Positions 47,937-56,237 of a stretch of 64,000 nt of DNA are shown in pieces. Where the stretch lies: the NCBI RefSeq assembly GCF_029815055.1, contig NZ_JAPPWA010000002.1, positions 1,612,001-1,676,000 on the forward strand, read 5' to 3'. Within the stretch, counting starts at the first letter, position 1. Every line of letters starts with the position of its first letter. This DNA comes from Ignatzschineria sp. RMDPL8A. GTDB taxonomy: Bacteria > Pseudomonadota > Gammaproteobacteria > Cardiobacteriales > Wohlfahrtiimonadaceae. The notes beneath the pieces are model-generated. The model did no database searches, had not been told where the DNA came from, and saw nothing but the letters and a program-made list of their open reading frames with translations. The translations under genes and the position numbers were made by a program.

Positions 47937-48668
47937 TTATTTCTCCCCACCAAGCGCATCTTCGTTAAGTGATCCATCCCCATGATAGAGTGGCTGTTTA
48001 CGCTCAAACAAAATAGCGCGCACTAAAATAATCGCAATCGACACCACAAGCGCCATAATCAGCACTGACTCCGGCAAAATCCAAAGCATAAGCAGAAACA
48101 CCCCAAGCGCTAAAACGCTCGGCCACCACACCTTTTTCATCTTCACTTGTTCATACCATAAAATGACAAAGAGCGATGAGAGCGCAAAATCAAGATTTGG
48201 GATCAAACTGCCGATCCCCTCCCCTAAAATCACACCGGCAATGGTCGCGAGCACCCAATAGCTATGCACTAAAAAAGAGATCTTAAGAAAAAGCCCCTTC
48301 TGATCGCGCTTTGAGAGCGTCGTTAGGACGGAAAAGCCTTCATCGGTAAGGCAAAAATAGCAGTAGGTTCGTGCAAGACGATTTTTAGGGAGCGCATCAA
48401 GAAGTGGTAGACCATAAAAGACATGGCGAAGATTAATGGTGAGCGTTTGGAGCGAAATCCCCATCACGCCGGCAGCCGCTTTTACCGCATCGATCATCGC
48501 ATATTGCGCCGCCCCAGAGAGTGCGACAATACTGATCAAAATCGCAAGCCACCATGGAATGCCCGCACTTGTGGCTAAAATCCCAAATGCCATTCCCGCC
48601 GGCGCATAACCCATCGCAACTGGATACGTCACCTTTACGGCGCGTTTCCAGCTAAATTCATTCTCCAC
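47937..48668 (-). CDS. azlC: AzlC-family branched-chain amino acid exporter, large subunit
   Basis: 243-residue membrane protein of the AzlC/YgaZ family: YPVAMGYAPAGMAFGILATSAGIPWWLAIL, SGAAQYAMIDAVKAAAG, INLRHVFYGLPLLDAL and CLTDEGFSVLTT are typical. With AzlD it forms a two-gene export pump for branched-chain amino acids (and methionine in E. coli YgaZH). No Lrp-type regulator gene is adjacent. Confidence 0.92.
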   Translation of the reverse strand: MENEFSWKRAVKVTYPVAMGYAPAGMAFGILATSAGIPWWLAILISIVALSGAAQYAMIDAVKAAAGVMGISLQTLTINLRHVFYGLPLLDALPKNRLARTYCYFCLTDEGFSVLTTLSKRDQKGLFLKISFLVHSYWVLATIAGVILGEGIGSLIPNLDFALSSLFVILWYEQVKMKKVWWPSVLALGVFLLMLWILPESVLIMALVVSIAIILVRAILFERKQPLYHGDGSLNEDALGGEK

Positions 48669-48782
48669 AGTATCCCCTTTGTGAGTTTTTTATAGACCGC
48701 ATAAAGTAGGCAAAACCGCTTGGCTTCCCCTAATAATTGGTCGCTATTTTATTAAAATAATTATCTACAAATGTTGGTTCGT

Positions 48783-49406
48783 CTAATCGATCTCGCCAAG
48801 ATAGCCTTTGAGATGATTCACCAGTTTTTCGGCCACTTGATTAACGCTTAGCTGATCGGCCTTTTCGTTTGCGATAAGATCAGCCATCTGCGTCATTTTA
48901 AGCCCCGCATACCCGCACGGATTGATATAGGTAAAGGGCGTTAAATCCATCTTCACATTGAGCGCAAGCCCATGATAGACTGCGCCATTTTTGATCCGAA
49001 GGCCAAGGGAGGCAATCTTATCGCCCTCCACATAGACTCCCGGCGCATCTTCTTTACCGTACGCTTCAATACCATAATCGCTAAGCGTATCGATAATGCT
49101 CGCCTCAATCGAACGGACGAGGGAACGAATCCCAATTTTGCGTTTTTTAAAGTTAATCAGCGTATAGACCACCAGTTGCCCAGGACCATGAAAGGTCACC
49201 TGACCGCCACGATCGACACGCACAATGGGAATCTCCGTAACATTTAGAATGTGTTCCGGCTTTCCCACCTGCCCCTGCGTAAACACTTGCGGATGCTCCA
49301 CAATCCAAAGCTCGTCGACAGTCTCATCGGTACGAGTTTCGGTAAAGTGTTTCATCGCTTCAAACACAGGAAGATAATCGGCCAATCCTAAATATTTAAC
49401 GTTCAC
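48783..49406 (-). CDS. lipB: Octanoyl-ACP:protein octanoyltransferase
   Basis: Moves octanoate from acyl carrier protein to lipoyl domains of 2-oxoacid dehydrogenases and GcvH, before LipA inserts sulfur. Signature [23 protein letters not shown]; the catalytic Lys is in [22 protein letters not shown], and the acyl-binding Cys in [15 protein letters not shown]. 207 residues, full length. lipA, usually the neighbour, is not adjacent. Single-gene unit. Confidence 0.96.
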   Translation of the reverse strand: MNVKYLGLADYLPVFEAMKHFTETRTDETVDELWIVEHPQVFTQGQVGKPEHILNVTEIPIVRVDRGGQVTFHGPGQLVVYTLINFKKRKIGIRSLVRSIEASIIDTLSDYGIEAYGKEDAPGVYVEGDKIASLGLRIKNGAVYHGLALNVKMDLTPFTYINPCGYAGLKMTQMADLIANEKADQLSVNQVAEKLVNHLKGYLGEID

Positions 49407-49473
49407 ACGGACAATCCTTGTAGTATGCTCAAACTAAATCATCTTTCGATCATATCGGGCTTTAGCGCGAAGA

Positions 49474-50226
49474 TCAATCCTCAGAAGGCGACTTCGGCGT
49501 GCGTGGAAGAGCACGTTTATGGTGCGAGCGTTCATGCCAAAAACGGATCACTTCACGATCTTTCTCCGGCACCGATTCCCCATTTAGATGACGATTGAGC
49601 ATTGCATAGGTTGTGCCCATCTCATCTTCATCGGTCTGCTCTTCCCAAAGGCCCGCTGAGGGTTTTTTATTAATAATCTCATCGGGAACGCCTAAAATCC
49701 GCGCGATGTCGTAAACCTCATCTTTATTGAGATGAAAAAGCGGCACAATGTCCACCCCGCCATCGCCATATTTAGTGAAATAACCGGTATACCACTCCAC
49801 CGCATTATCAGTGCCGACGACGATCGAGTTTTTCGCCTGTGCAATGGTATAGAGCGTTGTCATCCGAAGGCGTGCACTGGTATTGCCAATTAAAACGCGC
49901 TGACGCTCAGGATCTGAATTGGTCATATACTCAGTTCCCGAGGCTTCAATTTCACTCATGAGCGCATGGTGCGTTGCGGTCAAATCAACAGTAATGGAGG
50001 GAAGGCCACACGCTTTCATCACCAATTCTCCGTCTTTTAAATCATTGGGGTGGCTCATGCACGGCATCATCACGCCTAGCGAGCGCTCGGGAAAAAACTT
50101 CGCTAACAGAAAGGCCACTACTGCCGAATCAACCCCGCCGCTCATACCAAACACAAAGTGCTCAGCGCCGCGATAATCAAGTTCAGTTTGCAACCAGTTT
50201 CCTAAATAATCGATATATTTTTCCAC
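49474..50226 (-). CDS. nadE: NH3-dependent NAD+ synthetase
   Basis: Amidates deamido-NAD to NAD using ATP and ammonia. The PP-loop is [44 protein letters not shown] and KKPSAGLWEEQTDEDEMG are characteristic. At 250 residues it lacks the N-terminal glutaminase domain, so it depends on free ammonia. It follows pncB by 24 bases on the same strand, giving a nicotinate-to-NAD salvage pair; nadD, the step between, is elsewhere. Confidence 0.95.
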   Translation of the reverse strand: MEKYIDYLGNWLQTELDYRGAEHFVFGMSGGVDSAVVAFLLAKFFPERSLGVMMPCMSHPNDLKDGELVMKACGLPSITVDLTATHHALMSEIEASGTEYMTNSDPERQRVLIGNTSARLRMTTLYTIAQAKNSIVVGTDNAVEWYTGYFTKYGDGGVDIVPLFHLNKDEVYDIARILGVPDEIINKKPSAGLWEEQTDEDEMGTTYAMLNRHLNGESVPEKDREVIRFWHERSHHKRALPRTPKSPSED

Positions 50227-50250
50227 GAAACACTCCTTAAATGATTTTAA

Positions 50251-51390
50251 TTACTCAGCATCCGCTGAATCGATGGGATATTCCACCACTTCTAAACGGG
50301 GATTGGGGCGCAAAATTCGGCCCGCTTTCGCTTGAGGCTCACCATCTAATAACACATTATCACCGGTGAAGCTGACATTCACTTTTAGAAGACTTGAGCC
50401 GACGCCATAAACATCCACCGGGGTGTTTTGCGCTTCAAATTCTTCAATTTTCTTAGGATTAAACCCGCCACTTACCACGATTTTTACATTGGTATAACCT
50501 TCCGCATCAAGCGCATCACGAAGCGCGCGAATCAAGGTTGGATTCGTGCCACGGGGATCAAAGGGACCCAATAGATGGGGATTGCGCATAAAGTATTGAT
50601 CCACCATATTACCGGAGGTATCAACCCGCACCGCCACCAGTTTTTCACCAAAATGGCGCGCAACACGGAGCGAATCTTCGATCACATTATTATTGTAATC
50701 AACGAGCACCATGAGCTTATCTTCAGGGAAGGTTTCGTAATAGGCTTTCGCCGCTTCCAAAAGATCGCCATTAAAGAGCTGAATGAGCGCGTGCGGCATC
50801 GTGCCTAAGCCCTCTTTGCCCCACCACTCATTCATCGCATGGGTCGCTTGCGCACTTGAGCCGCCGATATAAGCTGAATAACCATCGCCCGCTTGTTGCC
50901 CGAAATGATCGTCACGGTCGCCCATAAAGATTACCTCTTTATCGCCCGCCGCTTGAACCACGTCATGCACATTGGTGGCAATGGAGGTTCTGCGCGCTAA
51001 CAACCCATCAATTAAGCCTTCAAGAAAGCCAAATTTTTGGTAATTTCCGGTAATCGATAAAACGGTTTCGTACGCCCCAATTTTATCGCCATCATTGAGT
51101 GCTTTAATTTCGAGCGTTTCAGGCGAATCGGCGAAAGTGTGAAGGAGTGCAATGGCCTCGTCGATGCCACATAGGACAACGTCATCATGACGCTGGAAAA
51201 ACTGCATCGTCACCTTTTTATCTTCACGATAGCGTCGCGCAATTTCAGCGGTTTTTAAAAAGTAAACTGCGGAAAACCAGCCCTCTCCAATCCTCTCATC
51301 AAACTTGAACGTTTTATTGGTCAAACGTTTGATTTTTCCCTGTTCCTTTAGGTCGAACTCTTTTACGGTGTGATTATTTTTTTGAGACAT
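50251..51390 (-). CDS. pncB: Nicotinate phosphoribosyltransferase
   Basis: Converts nicotinate and PRPP to nicotinate mononucleotide. 379 residues of the shorter, non-E. coli subgroup of NAPRTase: ERIGEGWFSAVYFLKTAEI, EGLIDGLLARRTSIATNV, GDRDDHFGQQAGDGYSAYIGG and the phosphate loop VSGGFNPKKIEEF, VDVYGVGSSLL. It heads the pncB-nadE pair. The ribosome site AGGAACG precedes ATG 51390. A 16-bp palindrome about 100 bases upstream may be the operator. Confidence 0.93.
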   Translation of the reverse strand: MSQKNNHTVKEFDLKEQGKIKRLTNKTFKFDERIGEGWFSAVYFLKTAEIARRYREDKKVTMQFFQRHDDVVLCGIDEAIALLHTFADSPETLEIKALNDGDKIGAYETVLSITGNYQKFGFLEGLIDGLLARRTSIATNVHDVVQAAGDKEVIFMGDRDDHFGQQAGDGYSAYIGGSSAQATHAMNEWWGKEGLGTMPHALIQLFNGDLLEAAKAYYETFPEDKLMVLVDYNNNVIEDSLRVARHFGEKLVAVRVDTSGNMVDQYFMRNPHLLGPFDPRGTNPTLIRALRDALDAEGYTNVKIVVSGGFNPKKIEEFEAQNTPVDVYGVGSSLLKVNVSFTGDNVLLDGEPQAKAGRILRPNPRLEVVEYPIDSADAE

Positions 51391-51638
51391 CTTACGTTCC
51401 TAGATGAATTTTATATTTTAAAGTTGCCCTTCGTCTTCGAGGACGCCGTGACCACTTGGCCGTTATAAACCCGATAACCCGTCCTAAAATGGATTATAAA
51501 TTTATAATATCGTTAATATACTACCCTATTTATTTCCATATATTAAGCCTCATTTTTAGCGCACTATGCCCATTTTCCCTATAAATGCTCAATTTGAGGA
51601 TAAGTCGGCCATAAAATTAATCGAGCTTTTATCAAAAA
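51391..51638. other. Divergent control region between pncB and the acidic protein gene
   Basis: No gene seen. AT-rich, with the palindrome ATTATAAATTTATAAT at 51493-51508 whose right part, on the minus strand, reads TATAAT and could be the pncB -10 element. Confidence 0.5.
51493..51508. promoter_or_regulatory. 16-bp perfect palindrome, candidate pncB-nadE operator
   Basis: ATTATAAATTTATAAT is fully symmetric and lies about 103 bases upstream of pncB, overlapping a TATAAT hexamer. NAD-salvage genes are often controlled by NrtR, NadQ or NiaR, but I cannot match this site to any of their consensus sequences with confidence. AT-only palindromes also arise by chance in AT-rich DNA. Confidence 0.4.
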
Positions 51639-51643
51639 GTGGA

Positions 51644-51649
51644 TATAAT
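51644..51649 (+). promoter_or_regulatory. TATAAT box upstream of the acidic protein gene
   Basis: A consensus -10 hexamer, with only a poor -35. If used, transcription starts near 51656, which excludes the GTG at 51639 as start codon and favours the ATG at 51696. Confidence 0.45.
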
Positions 51650-51695
51650 AATCGCTCTCGGTCCTCATTTTGACACACTTTTAACGGATAACGCG

Positions 51696-52016
51696 ATGCA
51701 AGACCTACAAAATATCTACCCGCTTCATGTGATTGAACTTGAAAATGATCAACTCAACCTTTTTTTTGACGCAGATCTACAATATGAGCTCTTTGAAGAT
51801 GCCGAAAAGGAACATTCAGGCTATGCATGGATCGATATTATTGAGCTTTTCTTAGAAGATAACTTTCCCGATTTAATGGGCGAATTTGATTACGACCCAG
51901 AAGCGGATACCTGCTCACTTCGCGGGAATTTTGATGAGATGAAATACTTTATCTTAGAATTTCGCGCGATGATGTTTGACGATGTTCAATTGCGTGATTA
52001 TATCGAACGCCTCTAA
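51696..52016 (+). CDS. Very acidic unknown protein, 106 residues (possibly Imm51-like)
   Basis: A longer frame begins at a GTG (51639), but that codon lies on the putative -10 element, so ATG 51696 is preferred; a weak GGA precedes it. The product has 28 Asp/Glu against 6 Lys/Arg by count, with no membrane segment or signal. The segment FDYDPEADTCSLRG recalls the DxDPEAxM pattern of some Imm51-type immunity proteins, but this is a resemblance only and no toxin gene adjoins it. Other possibilities are a DNA-mimic or an acidic chaperone-like protein. Own terminator downstream. Confidence 0.72.
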   Translation: MQDLQNIYPLHVIELENDQLNLFFDADLQYELFEDAEKEHSGYAWIDIIELFLEDNFPDLMGEFDYDPEADTCSLRGNFDEMKYFILEFRAMMFDDVQLRDYIERL

Positions 52017-52044
52017 ACGAGCATCTCTCTCAAATCCAAGCATC

Positions 52045-52078
52045 AAAAAAAGCGAGCCTTAACTGGACTCGTTTTTTT
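52045..52078. terminator. Bidirectional terminator
   Basis: CGAGCC-TTAACTG-GACTCG stem (one mismatch) with A run on one side and TTTTTTT on the other, between convergent genes. Confidence 0.82.
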
Positions 52079-52117
52079 AATTCGAAACACTAAACCTTGG
52101 GGTTTCAGTCGAAAACT

Positions 52118-52813
52118 CTAATCTAAGCGCGCTTTATCCGCCGTCTCCATACGTTTAAGCTCACTCTCTAAATTCTCAATCTCCCCGACTTCCGGCGCGA
52201 GATCTGGGCGATCTTGCATAATGGCCGCCGGCGTTACGCTCCCTTGGATGGTGCAGGTAATCCAAAGTTGATTGGGATGATCGGGAAGGCGCTCAATAAA
52301 AAAGCCTTTTTCCATCACCCCTGACGGCGTTAAAATCCCCGCCATATCGATGGGATTATATTTCCACGGTTCATTCCCGCTTCGGCGCACCCACTCACCA
52401 CCACTCCACGATTGATCGGGGCTCGTCTCACGCCATGCAAGGTTTGGAAGCGCTGCTTTCACCTCATCAAAATTGTTCTCCGCTAAAAAACCCCAAAAGT
52501 AGAATTCACCGAGCTCAAATCCACGCAGATCAATATAGCGATCGTAATAAGCAATAAGCGAGAGGCCTTTCTCTTTAATCGGTGTGTTAAAACGATAGAC
52601 CGACGCTTCATCTTCTGAAAAACGATCTTCTACCGCAAACCACGCAACGCCGCCCGCCTTATCAGAACGCACAAAACCCGGCTCCGCACTTCCCTTTTCA
52701 TATAAAGCATTGAAAAAGCGCTGATCGCAGGCACTCATCTCGTCAATCAGCGTCCCTGCATTGGCCCATGTAAAAACGCCACACCCCAGTAATATCCATT
52801 GTTTTAGTCGCAT
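52118..52813 (-). CDS. Unknown exported protein, 231 residues, behind an 11-bp repeat array
   Basis: The start MRLKQWILLGCGVF at 52813 is preferred to an upstream in-frame ATG, because AAGGAAC lies six bases before it and a clean signal peptide follows, cleaved near ANA-GT. The mature protein is acidic, has Cys near both ends (SACDQRF, ITCTIQG) and a Trp-rich middle (SWSGGEWVRRSGNEPWKYN). No family recognised; periplasmic location is inferred. Four 11-bp direct repeats lie 38-81 bases upstream and suggest specific control. Confidence 0.78.
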   Translation of the reverse strand: MRLKQWILLGCGVFTWANAGTLIDEMSACDQRFFNALYEKGSAEPGFVRSDKAGGVAWFAVEDRFSEDEASVYRFNTPIKEKGLSLIAYYDRYIDLRGFELGEFYFWGFLAENNFDEVKAALPNLAWRETSPDQSWSGGEWVRRSGNEPWKYNPIDMAGILTPSGVMEKGFFIERLPDHPNQLWITCTIQGSVTPAAIMQDRPDLAPEVGEIENLESELKRMETADKARLD

Positions 52814-52850
52814 GTCGGTTCCTTTTTTCTTTGTGTCATCGCCTTCCGAA

Positions 52851-52894
52851 TCATAAATCAATCATGAATTAATCATTAATTAATTATGAATCAA
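52851..52894 (-). repeat. Four 11-bp direct repeats upstream of exported protein gene
   Basis: On the minus strand TTGATTCATAA, TTAATTAATGA, TTAATTCATGA and TTGATTTATGA follow each other without gaps (consensus TTRATTCATGA). The 11-bp period puts each unit on the same helix face, as in PhoB/OmpR-type sites. They end 38 bases before the start codon. Confidence 0.65.
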
Positions 52895-53107
52895 TTTAGC
52901 GGTGGAATATCCCTCTACTTTATCAAACTCTTAGGCACTTCGAGTAATTAACTTAGTGGCTTAAATTCATTGCTTAAATTCAAGGCGTTAGCTTGAATCT
53001 TTGATTTTTATCAATTATCCTTAACGAATCACTTCGATTGACGCTCGCACGATGCGTCATCAATCGCTCAATCCACCTCAATCCCCGCTTATTGACAAGG
53101 AGCTCAC

Positions 53108-54103
53108 ATGATTGCCTACTCGATTTTAGATCTTGCGACCGTTTACCAAAACCAAACCCCACGCGATGCATTTTTACGCTCAAAAGTGTTAGCCCAGCAG
53201 GCGGAAAAAGAGGGCTATACCCGCTTTTGGGTTGCCGAGCACCACAATATGGTCAATATCGCAAGCAGCGCCACAACGGTGTTAATGGGCTATCTCGCGG
53301 AAAATACAAATAGTATTCGGATTGGCTCTGGCGGGGTGATGATGCCAAACCACGCGCCACTTATGGTTGCGGAAAGTTTTGGTACGCTTGAATCGCTCTA
53401 TCCTGGGCGAATCGATTGTGGACTCGGCCGCGCGCCGGGGACTGATCAAAAGACCACTTTTGCCCTTCGCCGTGATCCTCACAGAGCCCTTGAATTTCCT
53501 GATGAAGTCCGCGAACTGCAGAGCTATTTTAATCCGGCCATGAGTACCGCGTATGACCCTTCAATTCAAGCGATTCCGGGGCGGGATCTCGATATTCCCA
53601 TCTATATTTTAGGTTCAAGTCTTTTTAGTGCGGGACTTGCCGCAGAGCTTGGACTTCCCTATGTCTTTGCCGCCCACTTTGCTCCCGATCATCTTATTCA
53701 AGCAATTGAAACCTATCGCCGTAAATTCAAACCCTCAAACGTACTCGAAAGCCCCTATGTGATCGTCTGTATGAATGCGGTTGTTGCCGAAAGTGACCGT
53801 GAAGCCCATCGCTTATTTACCACCATGGAGCAGAGTTTTACCAATCTCGTTCGCGGTACTATAAAGCTCTCGCCTCCGCCCGTAGATGAGATGGAATCGG
53901 AATGGAATATCGTGGAAAAGGTGCATGTTAATCGGATGCTGCGCTATTCTGCGGTGGGTGGCGAGGAAAATGTTCGCCTTAAATTAAAGGATGTCCTTCG
54001 TCAAACGAAAGCCGATGAGCTGATGTTTACCTCGGCAATTTTTGATGAAACGGCGCATTTAGACTCCTATCGCCGCCTTGCTGAAATTATGCAAACGCTT
54101 TAG
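53108..54103 (+). CDS. Luciferase-like (LLM) flavin-dependent oxidoreductase
   Basis: 331-residue TIM-barrel flavoprotein of the bacterial luciferase-like monooxygenase family, MsnO8/YhbW subgroup. It begins YSILDLATVYQNQTPRDAFLRS; the barrel signature includes RFWVAEHHNM, RIGSGGVMMPNHAPLMVAESFGTLESLYPGRIDCGLGRAPGTD and YILGSSLFSAGLAAELGLPYVFAAHF. It should use FMNH2 or F420-like reduced flavin; the substrate is unknown. AAGGAGCTC precedes the ATG. Single-gene unit. Confidence 0.92.
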   Translation: MIAYSILDLATVYQNQTPRDAFLRSKVLAQQAEKEGYTRFWVAEHHNMVNIASSATTVLMGYLAENTNSIRIGSGGVMMPNHAPLMVAESFGTLESLYPGRIDCGLGRAPGTDQKTTFALRRDPHRALEFPDEVRELQSYFNPAMSTAYDPSIQAIPGRDLDIPIYILGSSLFSAGLAAELGLPYVFAAHFAPDHLIQAIETYRRKFKPSNVLESPYVIVCMNAVVAESDREAHRLFTTMEQSFTNLVRGTIKLSPPPVDEMESEWNIVEKVHVNRMLRYSAVGGEENVRLKLKDVLRQTKADELMFTSAIFDETAHLDSYRRLAEIMQTL

Positions 54104-54232
54104 TGGATACGCTTTTTTGAGGATAAAGAAACATCAAATCAGCGTATTGTAAAGATTGTTAAGCGAGTAGCATTTAAGGGGCGCTTTTTCAGTGGTAATT
54201 TCCCTAAAACCCCGTATACTCTCCTATCGGGT

Positions 54233-54246
54233 TTGATCTATATCAA
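54233..54246 (+). promoter_or_regulatory. Perfect FNR/ANR box
   Basis: TTGATCTATATCAA is an exact match to the FNR consensus TTGAT-N4-ATCAA. It lies 22 bases before the start of the 37-residue protein and 13 bases downstream of a TATACT (54215-54220) that could be its -10. That placement, overlapping or just past the transcription start, suits repression under low oxygen rather than activation. Confidence 0.75.
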
Positions 54247-54268
54247 TCACTTTACTAGGAGAATAATA

Positions 54269-54382
54269 ATGAGTGCAACCATGATTATTACCATCGTTGG
54301 TATGTTACTTCAATTTGCAATCGCAGGCGGTCTTGTCTACTTTTTCCTCGCACAAAGCAAAAAGAAGAGCGGCGAGAAGTAA
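54269..54382 (+). CDS. Small membrane protein, 37 residues, behind FNR box
   Basis: Short gene supported by TAGGAGAA seven bases before the ATG and a terminator afterwards. The product starts MSATMIITIVGMLLQFAIAG, forms one membrane segment (about residues 4-28), and ends with a strongly positive tail (QSKKKSGEK), which predicts an N-out, C-in topology. The size and shape recall accessory subunits of respiratory complexes such as CydX or CcoQ, and the FNR box fits an oxygen-linked role, but no oxidase gene is nearby and no family is recognised. Confidence 0.75.
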   Translation: MSATMIITIVGMLLQFAIAGGLVYFFLAQSKKKSGEK

Positions 54383-54424
54383 ATTATTACTTCGCCCTTG
54401 AGATACAACAACGACTCACAACGT

Positions 54425-54463
54425 AAAAAGACACGCTTCGAATGATTCGGCGGGTCTTTTTTT
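54425..54463 (+). terminator. Terminator of the 37-residue protein gene
   Basis: Stem AAAAGACACGC / GCGGGTCTTTT (one mismatch) followed by T residues. The T run abuts the next gene. Confidence 0.8.
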
Positions 54464-54491
54464 ATTGGCTAAATATTCTTATAATGCTCCC

Positions 54492-54854
54492 ATGATTACG
54501 CGCTATCTTCTCATTATTGCGGGGTTTATCTCGCTCATATTAGGGCTGATTGGATCGGTCTTACCACTGCTTCCAACCACGCCTTTTTTGCTCTTGAGTG
54601 CGTATTTATTTGGGAAAAGTTCGCCCCGCTTTCACGCTTGGCTCCTCAATCATCCCTATTTTGGCGAATTTATCCGCGATTATCTGATCCATAAAGGGAT
54701 TAGCAGACGCCGTAAGATCCGCATCTATCTTATCTTATGGGGAACGATGATCCTTAGCATGCTGATCGCGCGTAACGGCGTTGTCGCACTCCTCTTAATT
54801 GTGACAGGACTTTCCGTTTCTTACTTTATTCATACGCGAAAAACCTTGCCCTAA
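54492..54854 (+). CDS. YbaN-family (DUF454) membrane protein
   Basis: 120-residue inner-membrane protein of the DUF454/YbaN family. After the ATG at 54492 comes YLLIIAGFISLILGLIGSVLPLLPTTPFLLLSAYLFGKSSPRFHAWLLNHPYFG, the family signature (LP-LPTTPF and the WLL-HP-FG segment). Three membrane spans. Function unknown, though ybaN is linked to haem-related genes in some species. A TTG further upstream is in frame but lies inside the preceding terminator. Confidence 0.88.
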   Translation: MITRYLLIIAGFISLILGLIGSVLPLLPTTPFLLLSAYLFGKSSPRFHAWLLNHPYFGEFIRDYLIHKGISRRRKIRIYLILWGTMILSMLIARNGVVALLLIVTGLSVSYFIHTRKTLP

Positions 54855-54899
54855 CCGCCTTTTCAGAAAAAAATTTATGTAACACGACTCTTTTTAAAG

Positions 54900-54932
54900 T
54901 GTCACAATCCCGTCATATTCCTTTTTTATACT
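54900..54932 (+). promoter_or_regulatory. PhoB box and -10 of pstS
   Basis: TGTCACAATCC followed 11 bases later by CGTCATATTCC forms a Pho box (consensus CTGTCAT repeated at 11 bp). A TATACT -10 (54927-54932) follows at the spacing normal for PhoB-activated promoters, where the box replaces the -35. Confidence 0.85.
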
Positions 54933-55004
54933 CAACGTAGATCAAAAATCCTTAAATCAAAACCTTAAATCTAAATCACGTTTATCAAACGAAAAGGAAA
55001 CAGT

Positions 55005-56030
55005 ATGACTTCATTAAAAAAACTCACTTCAGCCATCCTTTTAAGCGGTGCGATTATGAGTGGTACAGCCGTTGCACAAGATGTGTCAATCACCGGTGCG
55101 GGCGCATCATTCCCAGCGCCTGTCTATGCAAAATGGGCCGACGAATATAATAAAGAGACCGGTAAACGCATTAACTATCAATCGATCGGATCCTCAGCGG
55201 GCGTTAAACAGATCACCGCAAAAACCGTTGATTTTGGTGCATCCGATGCGCCATTAAGTGACGCGGATCTTAAAGAGAAGGGATTAGTTCAATTCCCAAC
55301 GGTCACGGGCGGCGTGGTGCTTGCGATCAACGTTGAAGGCATCAAATCCAATGAGCTCGTTCTTGACGGGAAAACCTTAGGCGACATCTTCCTCGGCAAA
55401 ATCAAAAAATGGAACGATGAAGCGATTCAAACCTTAAATCCGAACGTAAAACTTCCCGATCAAGCGATCTCAGTTGTGCGCCGTGCAGACGGTTCAGGCA
55501 CCTCATTTATCTTCACCACCTACCTCTCGAAAGTCAATAGCGACTGGAAAGACCAAGTGGGCGCAGGATCAACGGTCAACTGGCCTACCGGTATCGGCGG
55601 GAAAGGTAACGACGGCGTAACCGCATTCGTTCAACGCGTGAAAGGGTCTATCGGATACGTTGAGTATGCCTACGCAAAACAGAACAATTTAAGCTACACC
55701 AAGCTTGTCTCAAAAGATGGTGAAGTGTTAAGCCCAAGCGCGGAAAGCTTCAGTGCGGCTGCGGCGAAAGTAAACTGGAAACAATCCTTTGCACAAGACC
55801 TCACCCATCGTGAAGGTAAAAACGCGTGGCCATTAGCCTCAACGACCTTTATCTTAATGCATAAAGATCAAGCAGATCCAGTTAAAGCGGAAGAGATCAT
55901 CAAATTCTTCCAATGGGGCCAGACTGAAAAAGGTCAAGCGATCACAAAAGGCTTAGACTACGCGCCACTTCCTGAAAACGTTGTAACCATCATCGATGAG
56001 ACGCTTGCAAAAGAGATCAAAACTAAATAA
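55005..56030 (+). CDS. pstS: Phosphate ABC transporter, periplasmic binding protein
   Basis: High-affinity phosphate-binding protein. The signal peptide ends TAVAQ-DV. Phosphate-binding loops: [43 protein letters not shown] and [17 protein letters not shown] (Arg-Asp-Gly-Ser-Gly-Thr). 341 residues, close to E. coli PstS (346), and soluble rather than lipidated. AAAGGAAA precedes the ATG. First gene of pstSCA behind a PhoB box; stable hairpins follow and probably allow more PstS than permease. Confidence 0.97.
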   Translation: MTSLKKLTSAILLSGAIMSGTAVAQDVSITGAGASFPAPVYAKWADEYNKETGKRINYQSIGSSAGVKQITAKTVDFGASDAPLSDADLKEKGLVQFPTVTGGVVLAINVEGIKSNELVLDGKTLGDIFLGKIKKWNDEAIQTLNPNVKLPDQAISVVRRADGSGTSFIFTTYLSKVNSDWKDQVGAGSTVNWPTGIGGKGNDGVTAFVQRVKGSIGYVEYAYAKQNNLSYTKLVSKDGEVLSPSAESFSAAAAKVNWKQSFAQDLTHREGKNAWPLASTTFILMHKDQADPVKAEEIIKFFQWGQTEKGQAITKGLDYAPLPENVVTIIDETLAKEIKTK

Positions 56031-56052
56031 TTGATTTCGCGTATTCTAAATC

Positions 56053-56133
56053 AATGACACACTGAGATGGCAAGTGGAACGATGATTCCCTTGTCATTTC
56101 AGCATATCTACAAATTGGTAGATAAATTGAAAT
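56053..56133 (+). other. pstS-pstC intergenic hairpins
   Basis: Two inverted repeats without a T run: AATGACA (56053-56059) with TGTCATT (56092-56098), and ATCTAC-AAATTG-GTAGAT (56106-56123) inside ATTTCA/TGAAAT arms (56097-56133). Such structures protect the upstream mRNA from 3' decay and would raise PstS relative to PstC. Confidence 0.55.
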
Positions 56134-56237
56134 CAAACAAGACAATCGTTGGGACAGAAGGCACCGATTTAACACAGATCGACAACAATAACACCGCCCG
56201 CCCATCGTTACGTTAACTACAAGGAACGAATTATTTT

